NCBI GenBank assembly: GCA_900547135.1
Contig: URFJ01000007.1
Coordinates: 1 to 32,417, forward strand
Reading direction: 5' to 3'
Source of the DNA: an uncultured Eubacteriales bacterium
GTDB lineage: Bacteria > Bacillota > Clostridia > Christensenellales > CAG-138
Length of the DNA stretch: 32,417 nt
Every line of letters starts with the position of its first letter. Within the stretch, counting starts at the first letter, position 1. A model generated the notes under the pieces. It was given only the letters and a program-made list of their open reading frames with translations. It was not told the origin of the DNA and made no database searches. This document shows positions 7,807 to 16,559 of the stretch, in pieces. A program made the translations under genes and the position numbers.

Positions 7807-8991
7807 TTATGGCGGAGGCAAATCCGTAATTGGACGTACCTCACCTATATCTTCCTCTGTCGTAACATTTATCACCGCGACCATGGATCCATCTTCCTGT
7901 AAGGTGAGCTCGCTCGACTTAGATAGTATGCGCGCATTCTTAGGAATAATTGACGAGAGCTTTTGGTCGGCCATAATAATTACGGTCTCCCGAAGTTCAG
8001 CCTCTGTCGCGGTATGCGCCGCTTCCTGCAATTCATAGCATTTTCCGCTTTTAATCACCAGCGGAAGAAACAATCCATTTATAGGTAATTCCCGTTCCAC
8101 CTGGGTTTCATACTCCTGAAACTCCCCAGTGTTACTCTTAACGCATCGGCCAAACAGCCATATCTCAGTGTACTCGATTATACGGCCGGTTCGGGCAAGG
8201 CTGGTAAGCTCTGGTCCGGCTTTAACGGAAAAGCTGTACGCTACCTTCGCCTTAACCGTTCCATCGGCATGTACCATATATCCTGGAGCGCCCTCGGTCC
8301 TAAGGTCGCCGTTTATCAAAAGGTCGCCGGCACGCACCGCCTGGCCTAGCTCTACCTGCGGCTTGCCCTTCAGGGCCAGAATCTCTGTTATTACTCCATC
8401 CCTTGCGGCATATATGCTGACAGGGGAAGTATCCTTTGTGTTATCGGGCTCTTTGTCCGCTTCAACGATCTCAACTTTAAGCACAACGCCGCTAATGCTT
8501 GCGCCCGCCCAGGCAATACGGCCATCCATAGCCTTGAGCTGGCTCCCAATATCAGCTGTTACTAATCCACTTCGGGTAATGCCGGATTTAACCGACATAT
8601 CGTCAAGCATTCTGCGTACTTCCGCTTCCTCTATCTGGTAGCACCCCTCGACGTCAATAAACCATACATAGCGGGATGCAGCAAATAGCGCCGCTAATAC
8701 CAATATCCACCCCAGAAGCAGAACACCTCTGGAACGCCGCCTGATAAGGGCAAAAGGAACGCCGCGTTTGCGGACAATATGCACCTTGCAATGGAGTTTT
8801 CTAACCAAAGGGCGCAATTTATAAAAGTCCTCAAGCGTGATATAAGCTGTAATCGTGAGACGGCCTCTCCGGCGGACGCCCCAAATGCCTATGCCGTTTT
8901 GCAAAGACAAATTGACGAAGCGCTCAATTCCCTGCCCTTCGACTTGTATCATAACATATCCCAACAGATAATTCCATACGGAAGGTTGCAT
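7807..8991 (-). CDS. yqfD: Sporulation protein YqfD
   Basis: YqfD is a membrane protein of the mother-cell sporulation programme in Firmicutes; its biochemical role is not established. Length is 394 residues. The N-terminal cytoplasmic part includes the family-typical stretch around GIGIWGVRRRG (33-43). A single membrane segment lies at about 88-107, followed by a large external domain starting FIDVEG. GAGGG lies nine bases before ATG 8991. yqfC ends 22 bases upstream, giving the conserved yqfC-yqfD pair. Confidence 0.92.
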   Translation of the reverse strand: MQPSVWNYLLGYVMIQVEGQGIERFVNLSLQNGIGIWGVRRRGRLTITAYITLEDFYKLRPLVRKLHCKVHIVRKRGVPFALIRRRSRGVLLLGWILVLAALFAASRYVWFIDVEGCYQIEEAEVRRMLDDMSVKSGITRSGLVTADIGSQLKAMDGRIAWAGASISGVVLKVEIVEADKEPDNTKDTSPVSIYAARDGVITEILALKGKPQVELGQAVRAGDLLINGDLRTEGAPGYMVHADGTVKAKVAYSFSVKAGPELTSLARTGRIIEYTEIWLFGRCVKSNTGEFQEYETQVERELPINGLFLPLVIKSGKCYELQEAAHTATEAELRETVIIMADQKLSSIIPKNARILSKSSELTLQEDGSMVAVINVTTEEDIGEVRPITDLPPP

Positions 8992-9013
8992 AATGAATAA
9001 TCCCTCGAAATAT

Positions 9014-9310
9014 TTACATTTTAGTCTTTTTCTTACCTTCGAAGTTAACGCCGTATATGATTCCTGTCACATATAGGCGTTCCAGGCTCAACTCCTTGAG
9101 TACAAGGTCAAGCCCTATAATGCTCAGCAGTCCAATGGGTGTGTTGAGCCTAATAACGTCATCGGAGTATTCATATATGCCGCTATGATTCTCAATCAAC
9201 ATGGTTTCATTACCTATCAGCGTTAACTTTGGAACATCCAGCACTATATCTTCCGGCAGATCAAGCACTTCCGCCATTCTTTTGCGGAGCTTAATTTTAC
9301 GCTTAGCCAA
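9014..9310 (-). CDS. yqfC: Sporulation protein YqfC
   Basis: This 98-residue protein matches the YqfC family: a basic N-terminus, then LPEDIVLDVPKLTLIGN (18-34), a central SGIYEY patch and a hydrophobic IIGLDLVLKEL segment. The gene starts with TTG, supported by GGGAGGG seven bases upstream. It is the first gene of the block running to era, downstream of the terminator at 9464-9498. Confidence 0.9.
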   Translation of the reverse strand: MAKRKIKLRKRMAEVLDLPEDIVLDVPKLTLIGNETMLIENHSGIYEYSDDVIRLNTPIGLLSIIGLDLVLKELSLERLYVTGIIYGVNFEGKKKTKM

Positions 9311-9348
9311 ATTCGAACCCTCCCAACGTCATTATGAACAAGCATGGG

Positions 9349-9376
9349 TGTATACAAATGTTTATGCTCCATATCC
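9349..9376 (-). promoter_or_regulatory. Possible sigma-E-like promoter upstream of yqfC
   Basis: On the minus strand GGATATG (9376-9370) and TATACA (9354-9349) are separated by 15 bases. This loosely resembles sigma-E (-35 ATATT, -10 CATACA) promoters, which drive yqfCD in Bacillus. The match is partial; the inference comes mainly from known regulation of the family. Confidence 0.25.
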
Positions 9377-9463
9377 TATTTAAAGCACAATATGATAATG
9401 CAGCGAAGATATGCTTATAAAAACGAACCTGCGGGATCCAGTCATAAAAATGTGCGGGGTAAC

Positions 9464-9498
9464 AAAAGGACGGGGGAGGGACATTTAAGCCCGTCCTT
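9464..9498 (-). terminator. Terminator of the ECF sigma operon
   Basis: The stem AAGGACGGG/CCCGTCCTT with a 15-base loop is followed on the minus strand by TTTTGTT. It separates the membrane-protein operon upstream from yqfC. The interval 9499-9674 contains a 67-codon minus-strand frame overlapping this hairpin, which I do not call. Confidence 0.75.
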
Positions 9499-9674
9499 CC
9501 CACGTCCCTTTTTTGAACGCTTAATTATCCATAAAAGATCACTTGTTAATTTATTGAGATGAATTATACGCGCTCCCTTTTCAAGTACCGGCGGAAAATT
9601 TACCAAGGCTTTATCCAGAGCGGTCGAATACATAGGCGCCATCATGTCGGGAACCTAAACGCCTTAATACATAA

Positions 9675-9869
9675 CTACAGTTCACGGTCTGGTTCACCTT
9701 CAGCGTATTTTCCTGTTGCAGCGCCCTCTTTTTGTGATGGCAGCCAGTCTACGCTTTTAATACCCAAGTATAGTGACAAAATCATTGCTGCAAGCATCAG
9801 GGCTGCAATAATTATTGGTTTTGGCATCAGACGTACTTTCCCTTTTTGATGATTCTGTTCGCGCATCAT
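9675..9869 (-). CDS. Small single-pass membrane protein of the ECF operon
   Basis: This 64-residue frame is not recognised as a named family. A basic N-terminus (residues 1-17) is followed by one hydrophobic segment (about 18-37, rich in I, A, L and M), then a polar, acidic tail. It is therefore a likely type II membrane peptide. GAGG lies seven bases upstream of ATG 9869. It starts about 20 bases after the preceding membrane gene, so it is the last gene of the ECF operon. Confidence 0.65.
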   Translation of the reverse strand: MMREQNHQKGKVRLMPKPIIIAALMLAAMILSLYLGIKSVDWLPSQKEGAATGKYAEGEPDREL

Positions 9870-9889
9870 CAGTTAACCTCGCAACTCGT

Positions 9890-10642
9890 TCAATAGGGTA
9901 TAAAGGCATTTTCATTGCCATCCGGACCGTTTACAAGCTGTGAAAGAAGCTGATGCGATAGATTCATCTTAGTTGGATCATCCAGATTTACCGAGTATCC
10001 CTCCATGCTGTTAAACCTGACTACGGCAAAATCATAATCCAAAGCGAGAAGCCTATCCATTATCGACCTTACTGCTTTGGCAAAGCTCTCAGGATTCTTT
10101 ACATCTTTACTCTCAGCCATGATAATAGTGCAAGCTATGTATGAGTTCTCAGCATTAAACACTCCGGCTTCATCCACAATCAGCCCATTATAGCTGTCGA
10201 CATCAATCCCAATTACAAGCTCGTTTCCCTTAAGCGCGTCGCTCAGGTTCTTTTCGATGGTTCTTGCAACGGAGAACTTTGCCTCTTGCCTTGCTCTGCT
10301 TGAAGGACCATACTCATTAAAAAACTGCGACATGTATACGCTGCCTATGCTAAAAGCAATAAGCAATATACTCAACAGTGTCGAAACAAAGTCATAGCGC
10401 AGGCGTTCCCCACGCCGGACGATATACATAATTATCATCTCAAGGCCAAGGGCGATCAGCACAAGGGGCGCCAGGCTTAGCAGAAATGATATATTGAAAC
10501 CTGGATAAAAGATATACAGAAGCATGGCAACTCCCGCCAGCACCAGTGTAGAACCCATTGTTATAGTGCCCACTCTCCTCACCCGCTTGGCTTCAATCCG
10601 CACAGACGTTGGTTCGGCTGATGAAGGGGTTTCATTATTCAT
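9890..10642 (-). CDS. Membrane protein with LiaF-like transmembrane region
   Basis: The protein has 251 residues from ATG 10642. That start has a strong GGAGG site and overlaps the previous stop by eight bases; a longer frame to 10702 lacks this support. Three membrane segments lie at about 26-46, 52-74 and 84-106, with the GSTLVLAGVAMLLY pattern reminiscent of the LiaI/LiaF transmembrane family. The C-terminal about 140 residues form a soluble domain I do not recognise (VARTIEKNLSDALKGNELVIGIDVD at its start, split here only for orientation). Its place behind an ECF sigma/anti-sigma pair suggests an envelope-stress role, which is inference. Confidence 0.75.
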   Translation of the reverse strand: MNNETPSSAEPTSVRIEAKRVRRVGTITMGSTLVLAGVAMLLYIFYPGFNISFLLSLAPLVLIALGLEMIIMYIVRRGERLRYDFVSTLLSILLIAFSIGSVYMSQFFNEYGPSSRARQEAKFSVARTIEKNLSDALKGNELVIGIDVDSYNGLIVDEAGVFNAENSYIACTIIMAESKDVKNPESFAKAVRSIMDRLLALDYDFAVVRFNSMEGYSVNLDDPTKMNLSHQLLSQLVNGPDGNENAFIPY

Positions 10643-11174
10643 CTTTCTTTCCTCCGTACCCTTTAATTTCACCGTTGCCGCTCTTTTTTCTGCCCTTGAC
10701 AAGCATGACGCCCAGCACTATAAGGGCTAGGGATACAAACATATCCGGAACCCTATTATATATCGGGTATGCAATATCAATGCCATACTGTCTAAGTATC
10801 GGCAGTATAACTGAGTCGATGGTCAGCCATAGACCAACCAGGCATAATAGTACGCCAATCCAAAGATGGCGTTTGCTAAATACCGCTTTCAAGCTGCCGG
10901 TATTTTTCCCACCAACGCTGATTAGACGTTTCTCTTCGCTAAGCCGGCCGTCTTGATCCAGGCTTTTAAGCTGAAAGGTTTTAAAAAACGCATAAAACCA
11001 GATCACTGGCAATATCAACGCCATAAGGGAGAAGGAGGTTGCGGAGGCCAGCCATATAACAGAGCAGAATATAAACATTATTAAGGTGCCAAGCCGCATT
11101 GCCCCCAGATACATCATACCGGCCCCAGGTATCATGGCAAGAACAAACGTGAGGAACGTATTTTCATTCTTCAT
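10635..11174 (-). CDS. Multi-pass membrane protein (TM2-like N-terminus)
   Basis: The protein has 179 residues from ATG 11174, which has AAAGGA upstream; the TTG at 11192 lies inside that ribosome binding site. The N-terminus carries a PGAGMMYLG motif (16-24) like TM2-domain proteins. Hydrophobic segments follow at about 7-24, 27-44, 47-67, 103-123 and 146-160, the last two resembling LiaF-type hairpins. A charged linker (70-100) and a basic, Gly-rich tail face the cytosol by the positive-inside rule. It overlaps the anti-sigma gene by 11 bases and the next gene by eight. Function is unknown. Confidence 0.75.
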   Translation of the reverse strand: MKNENTFLTFVLAMIPGAGMMYLGAMRLGTLIMFIFCSVIWLASATSFSLMALILPVIWFYAFFKTFQLKSLDQDGRLSEEKRLISVGGKNTGSLKAVFSKRHLWIGVLLCLVGLWLTIDSVILPILRQYGIDIAYPIYNRVPDMFVSLALIVLGVMLVKGRKKSGNGEIKGYGGKKDE

Positions 11175-11637
11175 AGTCAGTATTCCTTTCAAAAGAAATT
11201 AGATCGGTAAAATTGCCAAGTGCATCAATCAAAGTTTTACCAAAGTCAGAGATAGAATCACAAACGCTTGAAAGCCCGCTGTCGATATTGTTAAAAACCC
11301 CGCTGGTCTTGCTAACGTCAATATCAAACATGCCTGTAAACCAAAGGGTAAGGGCCAATACTGCCGCAAGCGTCGCTGTTGCCGCACGGTGAACCAGATT
11401 GCTTCGTTTTATACGGCGAAGCCCGCTCCGCACGCCCAATAGGCATGAGCCGTCAAGTTCTTCAAGTTCACCGGCTTGTGCCGCGTCAACACAGCTCTCA
11501 ACGCATTTGTCGCAGAACGAGAGGTGTTCAGCTATTTCCAGACGGGTAAGTTCGTCAAGCTGTTTATCCGAGGCAAGAGCTCTGAAGGCCTCATCGGTCA
11601 GATGCCCATTACCGTCGAAATATTCATTTCCATTCAT
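11164..11637 (-). CDS. Anti-sigma factor with zinc-finger (zf-HC2) domain
   Basis: This 157-residue protein has the H-x3-C-x2-C zinc-binding motif of zinc-associated anti-sigma factors (H38, C42, C45; an extra C49) in the context IAEHLSFCDKC. One membrane segment lies at about 84-103, followed by an external tail of about 50 residues. It should hold the upstream ECF sigma factor at the membrane until a signal releases it. Its start overlaps the sigma stop (ATG at 11637, sigma ends 11634), a classic coupled sigma/anti-sigma pair. Confidence 0.88.
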   Translation of the reverse strand: MNGNEYFDGNGHLTDEAFRALASDKQLDELTRLEIAEHLSFCDKCVESCVDAAQAGELEELDGSCLLGVRSGLRRIKRSNLVHRAATATLAAVLALTLWFTGMFDIDVSKTSGVFNNIDSGLSSVCDSISDFGKTLIDALGNFTDLISFERNTDYEE

Positions 11638-12116
11638 AACTTAAGCACCTCCTTTAGTTTATCTCTAAGCTTAAGCTTTGCCCGGTACAGCTGCGACTGA
11701 ACGGTCTTCTTGGGCCTTGACAGTCTCGTGGCGATTGCCTCCACAGATGCTTCTTCAAGAAAGAATAGGACTGCAACGTCATGATATGGTTCCGGAAGAT
11801 TGTCTATGCTTTGACGTATTATTTCTCCCGTTTCTCCCTCAATCAGAATGCGTTCCGGAGACATCTCTTCGCGGAGGATATCCAATTCAGTCATATCTTC
11901 CGTTATCGACACACGGCGGTAGTACGCGCTTTTAAGCAGATCCTTTGACTTGTTTGACGCTATCCTTACCAACCATCCCTTAATGTTGCTTCCATCCATT
12001 TCGTCAATGTGGTTGAAGGCGGCAATAAAGGTGTCCTGGGTTAGGTTTTGAGCGTCGTGGTAATTGCCAACAAGCCGGTAGCAGACGGTAAACACCAGTT
12101 TTTCGTAGGTCATCAC
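11634..12116 (-). CDS. ECF RNA polymerase sigma factor (probable 5' frameshift)
   Basis: This is a sigma-70 family group IV (ECF) factor. Region 2 is YEKLVFTVCYRLVGN...DAQNLTQDTF (about 4-30) and region 4 has the helix-turn-helix ASVEAIATRLSRPKKTVQSQLYRAK (about 123-147, described in two halves). The annotated frame begins at GTG/ATG inside region 2 with no ribosome binding site. The same frame upstream continues with family-like residues DKQFNSIV but has no start codon. An ATG at 12139 with GGTGAG ten bases upstream is one frame off. A single-base indel near 12131-12136 would join them into a normal N-terminus. Start is therefore uncertain. Confidence 0.88.
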   Translation of the reverse strand: MMTYEKLVFTVCYRLVGNYHDAQNLTQDTFIAAFNHIDEMDGSNIKGWLVRIASNKSKDLLKSAYYRRVSITEDMTELDILREEMSPERILIEGETGEIIRQSIDNLPEPYHDVAVLFFLEEASVEAIATRLSRPKKTVQSQLYRAKLKLRDKLKEVLKL

Positions 12117-12243
12117 TATGCTGTTAAATTGTTTGTCATTCGTGGCGGTCTCACCGTCCTTGGTAAAGTTTTAGTAGTCCGTCTGCCATTCAATAAATAT
12201 AACGAATTGGCTGCACCTTTGACTGCATGATAATGAATATATA

Positions 12244-12272
12244 ATCATAGCATTTTAGTTAAACTTAATAAA
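12244..12272 (-). promoter_or_regulatory. Promoter of the ECF sigma operon
   Basis: On the minus strand TTTATT (12272-12267), a 17-base spacer and TATGAT (12249-12244) preceded by TGC form an extended -10 promoter. Transcription would start near 12237, about 100 bases before the proposed ATG at 12139. The rest of 12140-12405 shows no gene. Confidence 0.5.
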
Positions 12273-12405
12273 AGCTGATAGAAGTGAAAAACAAAAAGAA
12301 CCGCATCGGTCGGGTTATTCAAAACCCATATGATCTAGAGAATATCCGAACGGATCTTATAGTGTTTGGACAATGCATCCGGTATGGCACATCTAAAGAA
12401 AAAAT

Positions 12406-12431
12406 AAAGCGTACGGTTTTCCGTACGCTTT
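12406..12431 (-). terminator. Terminator of the glmU-icd operon
   Basis: A perfect 11-bp stem AAAGCGTACGG/CCGTACGCTTT with a four-base loop is followed on the minus strand by TTTATTTTTT. It lies 56 bases after the icd stop. Confidence 0.9.
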
Positions 12432-12486
12432 GAAATACCATCAAACATGTCCTGCGCAAACCCAGCGATAATTACTCAAACGTGGG

Positions 12487-13701
12487 TTAGCCAGCTATTG
12501 ATTCGTAAGTTTCTTTGACCTTAAGGATAAATCCTTCCGTATCAAGAACCGTCTTATTGGCGTGATCCGATAAGAGTGCCAGGTCCTTGGTCATAAAGCC
12601 GTTTTCAATGGTGGTAAGCGCAGCTTTATCCATATCATCAGCAAACTTTACCAGTTCCTCTATGCCGTCAAGCTGCGCGCGCTTTCTCAGTGCCCCGGTC
12701 CATGCAAACAGGGTTGCCATGGAGTTTGTCGAGGTGCTCTCACCCTCAAGGTGCTTATAGTAATGGCGCGTTACAGTTCCGTGGGCGGCTTCGTACTCGT
12801 AGTTACCGTCTGGGGATACCAGAACGCTGGTCATCATAGCGAGGGAGCCAAATGCCGTGGCAACCATGTCGCTCATTACATCGCCGTCATAGTTCTTGCA
12901 TGCCCATATAAAGCCGCCTTCCGAACGTATAACCCTAGCTACCGCATCGTCAATCAGCGTATAGAAATAGGTTATGCCGGTTTCTTCAAATTTGGCCTTA
13001 TACTCCGTGTCAAATATCTCCTGGAAGATATCCTTAAAGGTATGGTCGTATTTTTTGGATATGGTATCCTTGGTTGAGAACCAGAGGTCCTGCTTGGTTG
13101 ATAGAGCAAATTCAAAGCAGGCGCGTGCAAAGCTAGTAATTGAATCGTCCTTGTTGTACATTCCCATGAGCACGCCGGGGGTCTTAAAATCAAAAACAGT
13201 TTCATCGAACAATACATTGCCTTCAGCATCGGTGAACCTGATCTCAGACTTGCCAGGGCCAGGTACCCTGAATTCAGAGCACTTATATATATCGCCATAG
13301 GCATGACGGGCAATTGTAATGGGCTTTACCCAAGAGCGCACTGATGGCTTAAGGCAGTTCAGCGTAATCGGAGTGCGAAAGACTGTTCCGTCGAGTATCG
13401 CGCGGATAGTTCCGTTTGGACTCTTGTACATTCTTTTAAGGTTATATTCCGTAACCCTCTGGGAATTGGGGGTGATTGTAGCGCACTTAACGCCTACGCC
13501 ATACTTCTTAACAGCTTCAGCGGCCTCAACTGTAATCTGGTCATCGGTTTCGTCACGGCGCTTAAGGCCTAAATCATAATATTCGGTCTTAAGTTCAACA
13601 TAGGGTTCGAGCAGATCGGTTTTGGTCATTGACCATATTATACGGGTCATTTCGTCGCCGTCCATCTCCACCAACGGCGTACGCATCTGGATCTTAGCCA
13701 T
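12487..13701 (-). CDS. icd: NADP-dependent isocitrate dehydrogenase
   Basis: This 404-residue enzyme oxidatively decarboxylates isocitrate to 2-oxoglutarate. It belongs to the homodimeric, eukaryote-like subfamily, not the E. coli Icd type. The N-terminus VEMDGDEMTRIIW, the substrate loop SPNGTIRAILDGTVFR (about 93-108), KYDHTFKDIFQ, the metal site DDAVARVIRSEGGFIWACKNYDGDVMSD (about 251-278, part shown only as landmarks) and EAAHGTVTRHY are diagnostic. GGAAAG precedes ATG 13701. It is the last gene of an operon of cell-wall genes, 19 bases after ddl, and is followed by a strong terminator. It likely supplies 2-oxoglutarate and NADPH for glutamate synthesis. Confidence 0.95.
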   Translation of the reverse strand: MAKIQMRTPLVEMDGDEMTRIIWSMTKTDLLEPYVELKTEYYDLGLKRRDETDDQITVEAAEAVKKYGVGVKCATITPNSQRVTEYNLKRMYKSPNGTIRAILDGTVFRTPITLNCLKPSVRSWVKPITIARHAYGDIYKCSEFRVPGPGKSEIRFTDAEGNVLFDETVFDFKTPGVLMGMYNKDDSITSFARACFEFALSTKQDLWFSTKDTISKKYDHTFKDIFQEIFDTEYKAKFEETGITYFYTLIDDAVARVIRSEGGFIWACKNYDGDVMSDMVATAFGSLAMMTSVLVSPDGNYEYEAAHGTVTRHYYKHLEGESTSTNSMATLFAWTGALRKRAQLDGIEELVKFADDMDKAALTTIENGFMTKDLALLSDHANKTVLDTEGFILKVKETYESIAG

Positions 13702-13720
13702 CGTGTCTTTCCTCTTCCTT

Positions 13721-14887
13721 TCACTTGTTCAAGGTTTTTTGGCTCTTTTGAGCCTTATTGAGTATCTGAGAGTCATATGCAAAAGTGGATAAGTGTTTCT
13801 GCGCCAGTGCCTTGTTCGCATACTCCACAAGCCTATCCACCAGTTGCCTGAAGGATATTCCGAGCGGCTCAAACAGATAATACGCCATTGAACCCGGAAT
13901 AGTGTTGATTTCGCAGACGTAGGGCTTGTTTTCAGAGGTATCAATAAGATAATCAATCCTGACTACTCCCTTGCACTCCAATGTGCGAAAGATTTCAGTG
14001 GTATACGTCTGTATACGGCGTGTCATCTCGTCGCTTATCGGAGCGGGAATGCGCCGCGACAGGCTTTTCATGCCCTTGCCCGCGTTTCTTGTATACTTAT
14101 CTTCAAAGGTCAGATAGTCTTCCCATGATACGGGCTGCTCACACAGCGAAACCGTACATTCCCCGTCAAAGCCCATGCATGCGCAGTTTACCTCCACAGG
14201 CTTTTCCAGTCCTTTTTCCACCAGTATGCGTCTGTCAAACTCAGCCGCAACATCTATAGCCCTCCTAAGCGATTGCGCGTTTTCAGCGCGGCCGATGCCG
14301 ATTGAAGAGCCAAGGTTAGCCGGCTTGATATAGAGAGGATAGCCCAGTTCTTCAGCTTTTGCAAGTATATTATCGGGATTTTTGCGCCATTCGCTCCTAT
14401 AAAAGAATATGCTGTCAAGAACAGGAAGCTCCATGCTCCTAAACACGTTTTTCATCATTATTTTATCCATGCCGACAGAGGATCCGGCCAGAGCGCTGCT
14501 GGAATATGGTATGTCGGCCAGTTCCAGCAAGCCCTGGACGCACCCATCCTCGCCATGCATTCCGTGCAAGGCTAAGATCGCGCATTCAAGATCCTGTACC
14601 TTGGATGACTTGGAAAACAGCCCTCCGGAATTAAGCGTATACAACCCTTTTAAGCCGGGGACAGGGGGAAGGGTGACCCTTGTCAAACCTTTCATATTTG
14701 GGTCAAACGATCTATAGGTTTTTATATCCCGCAGCGGTTCCCCAACAAACCAGGCACCCTCCCGTGAGATGTAGATGGGAAAGGCGTTATACTTTTCCCT
14801 GTCCGCATTTTCCAGCACCTGAAGGCCGGTAATTATCGATACGTCATGTTCAGCGCTCCTGCTTCCAAATATTATACCTAAATTCAT
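13721..14887 (-). CDS. ddl: D-alanine--D-alanine ligase
   Basis: Ddl is a cytosolic ATP-grasp ligase making D-Ala-D-Ala for peptidoglycan precursors. The N-terminal FGSRSAEHDVSI loop (about 8-19), LHGMHGEDGCVQGLLEL (substrate site), YIKPANLGSSIGI (ATP-grasp) and the C-terminal metal-binding CEINTIPGS are all present. Length is 388 residues, slightly over the usual, with about 25 extra polar residues at the C-terminus. GGAGGG lies just before ATG 14887. It sits between murF, which uses its product, and icd. Confidence 0.95.
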   Translation of the reverse strand: MNLGIIFGSRSAEHDVSIITGLQVLENADREKYNAFPIYISREGAWFVGEPLRDIKTYRSFDPNMKGLTRVTLPPVPGLKGLYTLNSGGLFSKSSKVQDLECAILALHGMHGEDGCVQGLLELADIPYSSSALAGSSVGMDKIMMKNVFRSMELPVLDSIFFYRSEWRKNPDNILAKAEELGYPLYIKPANLGSSIGIGRAENAQSLRRAIDVAAEFDRRILVEKGLEKPVEVNCACMGFDGECTVSLCEQPVSWEDYLTFEDKYTRNAGKGMKSLSRRIPAPISDEMTRRIQTYTTEIFRTLECKGVVRIDYLIDTSENKPYVCEINTIPGSMAYYLFEPLGISFRQLVDRLVEYANKALAQKHLSTFAYDSQILNKAQKSQKTLNK

Positions 14888-14927
14888 ATTCCCTCCTATT
14901 GATTCGGCCGCTATGGGCGCGGTTAAG

Positions 14928-16544
14928 TCAATTATAGTTATCGGTCAGATCATTTTCAAATAATACTACGCACCCGGGTTCCGTATATGAAGGCAACGCT
15001 GCGGTGGCTTCCGCGAAAGTGGTGGCCATAACAATGCTTTTTTCATTAAATCCAGCGGAGAGAATCCCTCTTCTTATGTTTTCGCCATTTATTGCTCCCA
15101 CGATTACCGCTATGTCCGCGCATTTGGCAATTTGCCTGCCAAATTCCTCGTTCAGGGCCGCTTCTTCATCGCCGAGCTCTACCATTCCAGGCGTAACTAT
15201 TATTCGCCGCCCGCGGAACGCCGAAAGCACTTCAAGCGCTGCCTTAGCTCCGGCGGGGTTGGAATTAAAAGCGTCATCTATAACGGTAACGGCCCCCTTG
15301 ATAAGCTGAAGGCGGTGTTCCACAGGCTCTAATGAGGCTATGGCGTTTGATATCTGCTTCATACTGACGCCTAGATTATATGCCGCTGAAGCCGCGCCTG
15401 TGATATTCAATATGTTATGACGCCCAAGAAGCGCCGTAGTACATCTCTCACGGCATCCATCGGCGCTGACAAGGTCAAAGGTACTCCCTAGTTCGCCAAC
15501 CTCAATATTCTCAGCACGCATAAACAATCCTTTGCCATCTATACCAAAAAGGTTTTTATCGCTCACTTTGCAGCGCCCGAACATTTCTACGCAAACGGGA
15601 CTGTCGCCGTTTATAAATGCATGACCGCCCATGGGCAGACTGTCCAGCAGTTCCTCTTTTGTGCTTATAACGTTCTCAAAGCAGCCGAATGTCTCAAGGT
15701 GCTGTTTCCCAACGGCGGTTATTATGCCATATGTGGGGCGTACAAGCTCACATAGCTCCTTTATATCGCCTTTGTAGCGTGCGCCCATTTCAGCGATAAA
15801 CACTTGATGTTCCGGCTTAAGTTCGCCTCGAACTATTTTGGTAATGCCCATTGGCGTGTTATAGCTCGAAGGCGTATATAAAACATTATACTTTTCGCTT
15901 AGCATGGAAGCTAACATAAACTTTGTGCTGGTTTTACCATAGCTTCCGGTTATACCGATTTTTACAATGTCGGTTCTGGCGGCCAATCTTCGCTTTGCAT
16001 CGTTAAAGTACCATCTTTTTACTAACCATTCTATAGGGTAGGTAATCAAATATGCAAGTAATACCATTATGGGCGCAAATATGCATGGCGAAAAATGCAT
16101 GACGGATTTGATAATATAGATTACAGTTCCGTCGGCATAGCCCATATCCAAAAGCGGGACGCACGAAAACGCGGCGCAGATTATGGACAGCGTGATAATA
16201 AGCCGTATAGTCCTGGCGGTATACTTAAGCGGCTTTCTATGGTCTTTTTTTAGCCATAATATGAATACAATCGAAAGAGACGCTATGCAGAGGAGATCGG
16301 AAGCACGATATAAAAGGGTTTCAATAACATGGTTATTGATCGCTGTCGATAAAAGCCTTATTCCGCATGATAAAAGCCCTACGCTTAGGTATGGAAGCCA
16401 ATCGGACAGGTGTGCTTTAAGCCATTTAAGGTACATCCTGCCCTGATAGCTTTCAAGCTGCAGCATATGAATAAACTTCAGCGAGGACGCTGCCGACGTT
16501 GCGGCAACGAGAATGGTGAGAATGTATGTCAACCAATCGGTCAT
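14928..16544 (-). CDS. murF: MurF-type Mur ligase with N-terminal membrane domain
   Basis: The C-terminal about 350 residues form a Mur ligase of the MurF group, which joins D-Ala-D-Ala to the UDP-MurNAc-tripeptide. The ATP loop GITGSYGKTS is at 197-206. YNTPMGI, the Mur signature EMGARYKGDI, HLETFG and the C-terminal DAFNSNPAG motif are present. The first about 175 residues are an added membrane domain with five predicted segments (about 3-21, 48-68, 82-97, 111-130, 152-170). This would anchor the enzyme at the membrane, where MraY uses its product. GGAAGGAAA precedes ATG 16544. The alpha/beta hydrolase gene ends 15 bases upstream and ddl starts 40 bases downstream. Confidence 0.88.
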   Translation of the reverse strand: MTDWLTYILTILVAATSAASSLKFIHMLQLESYQGRMYLKWLKAHLSDWLPYLSVGLLSCGIRLLSTAINNHVIETLLYRASDLLCIASLSIVFILWLKKDHRKPLKYTARTIRLIITLSIICAAFSCVPLLDMGYADGTVIYIIKSVMHFSPCIFAPIMVLLAYLITYPIEWLVKRWYFNDAKRRLAARTDIVKIGITGSYGKTSTKFMLASMLSEKYNVLYTPSSYNTPMGITKIVRGELKPEHQVFIAEMGARYKGDIKELCELVRPTYGIITAVGKQHLETFGCFENVISTKEELLDSLPMGGHAFINGDSPVCVEMFGRCKVSDKNLFGIDGKGLFMRAENIEVGELGSTFDLVSADGCRERCTTALLGRHNILNITGAASAAYNLGVSMKQISNAIASLEPVEHRLQLIKGAVTVIDDAFNSNPAGAKAALEVLSAFRGRRIIVTPGMVELGDEEAALNEEFGRQIAKCADIAVIVGAINGENIRRGILSAGFNEKSIVMATTFAEATAALPSYTEPGCVVLFENDLTDNYN

Positions 16545-16559
16545 CGGATATTTCCTTCC

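Noticed and set aside
9442..9645. Minus-strand 67-codon frame between the small membrane protein and yqfC
   Set aside because: It has no ribosome binding site, and its 3' third is the terminator hairpin at 9464-9498. The first 45 residues look somewhat protein-like but match nothing I know.
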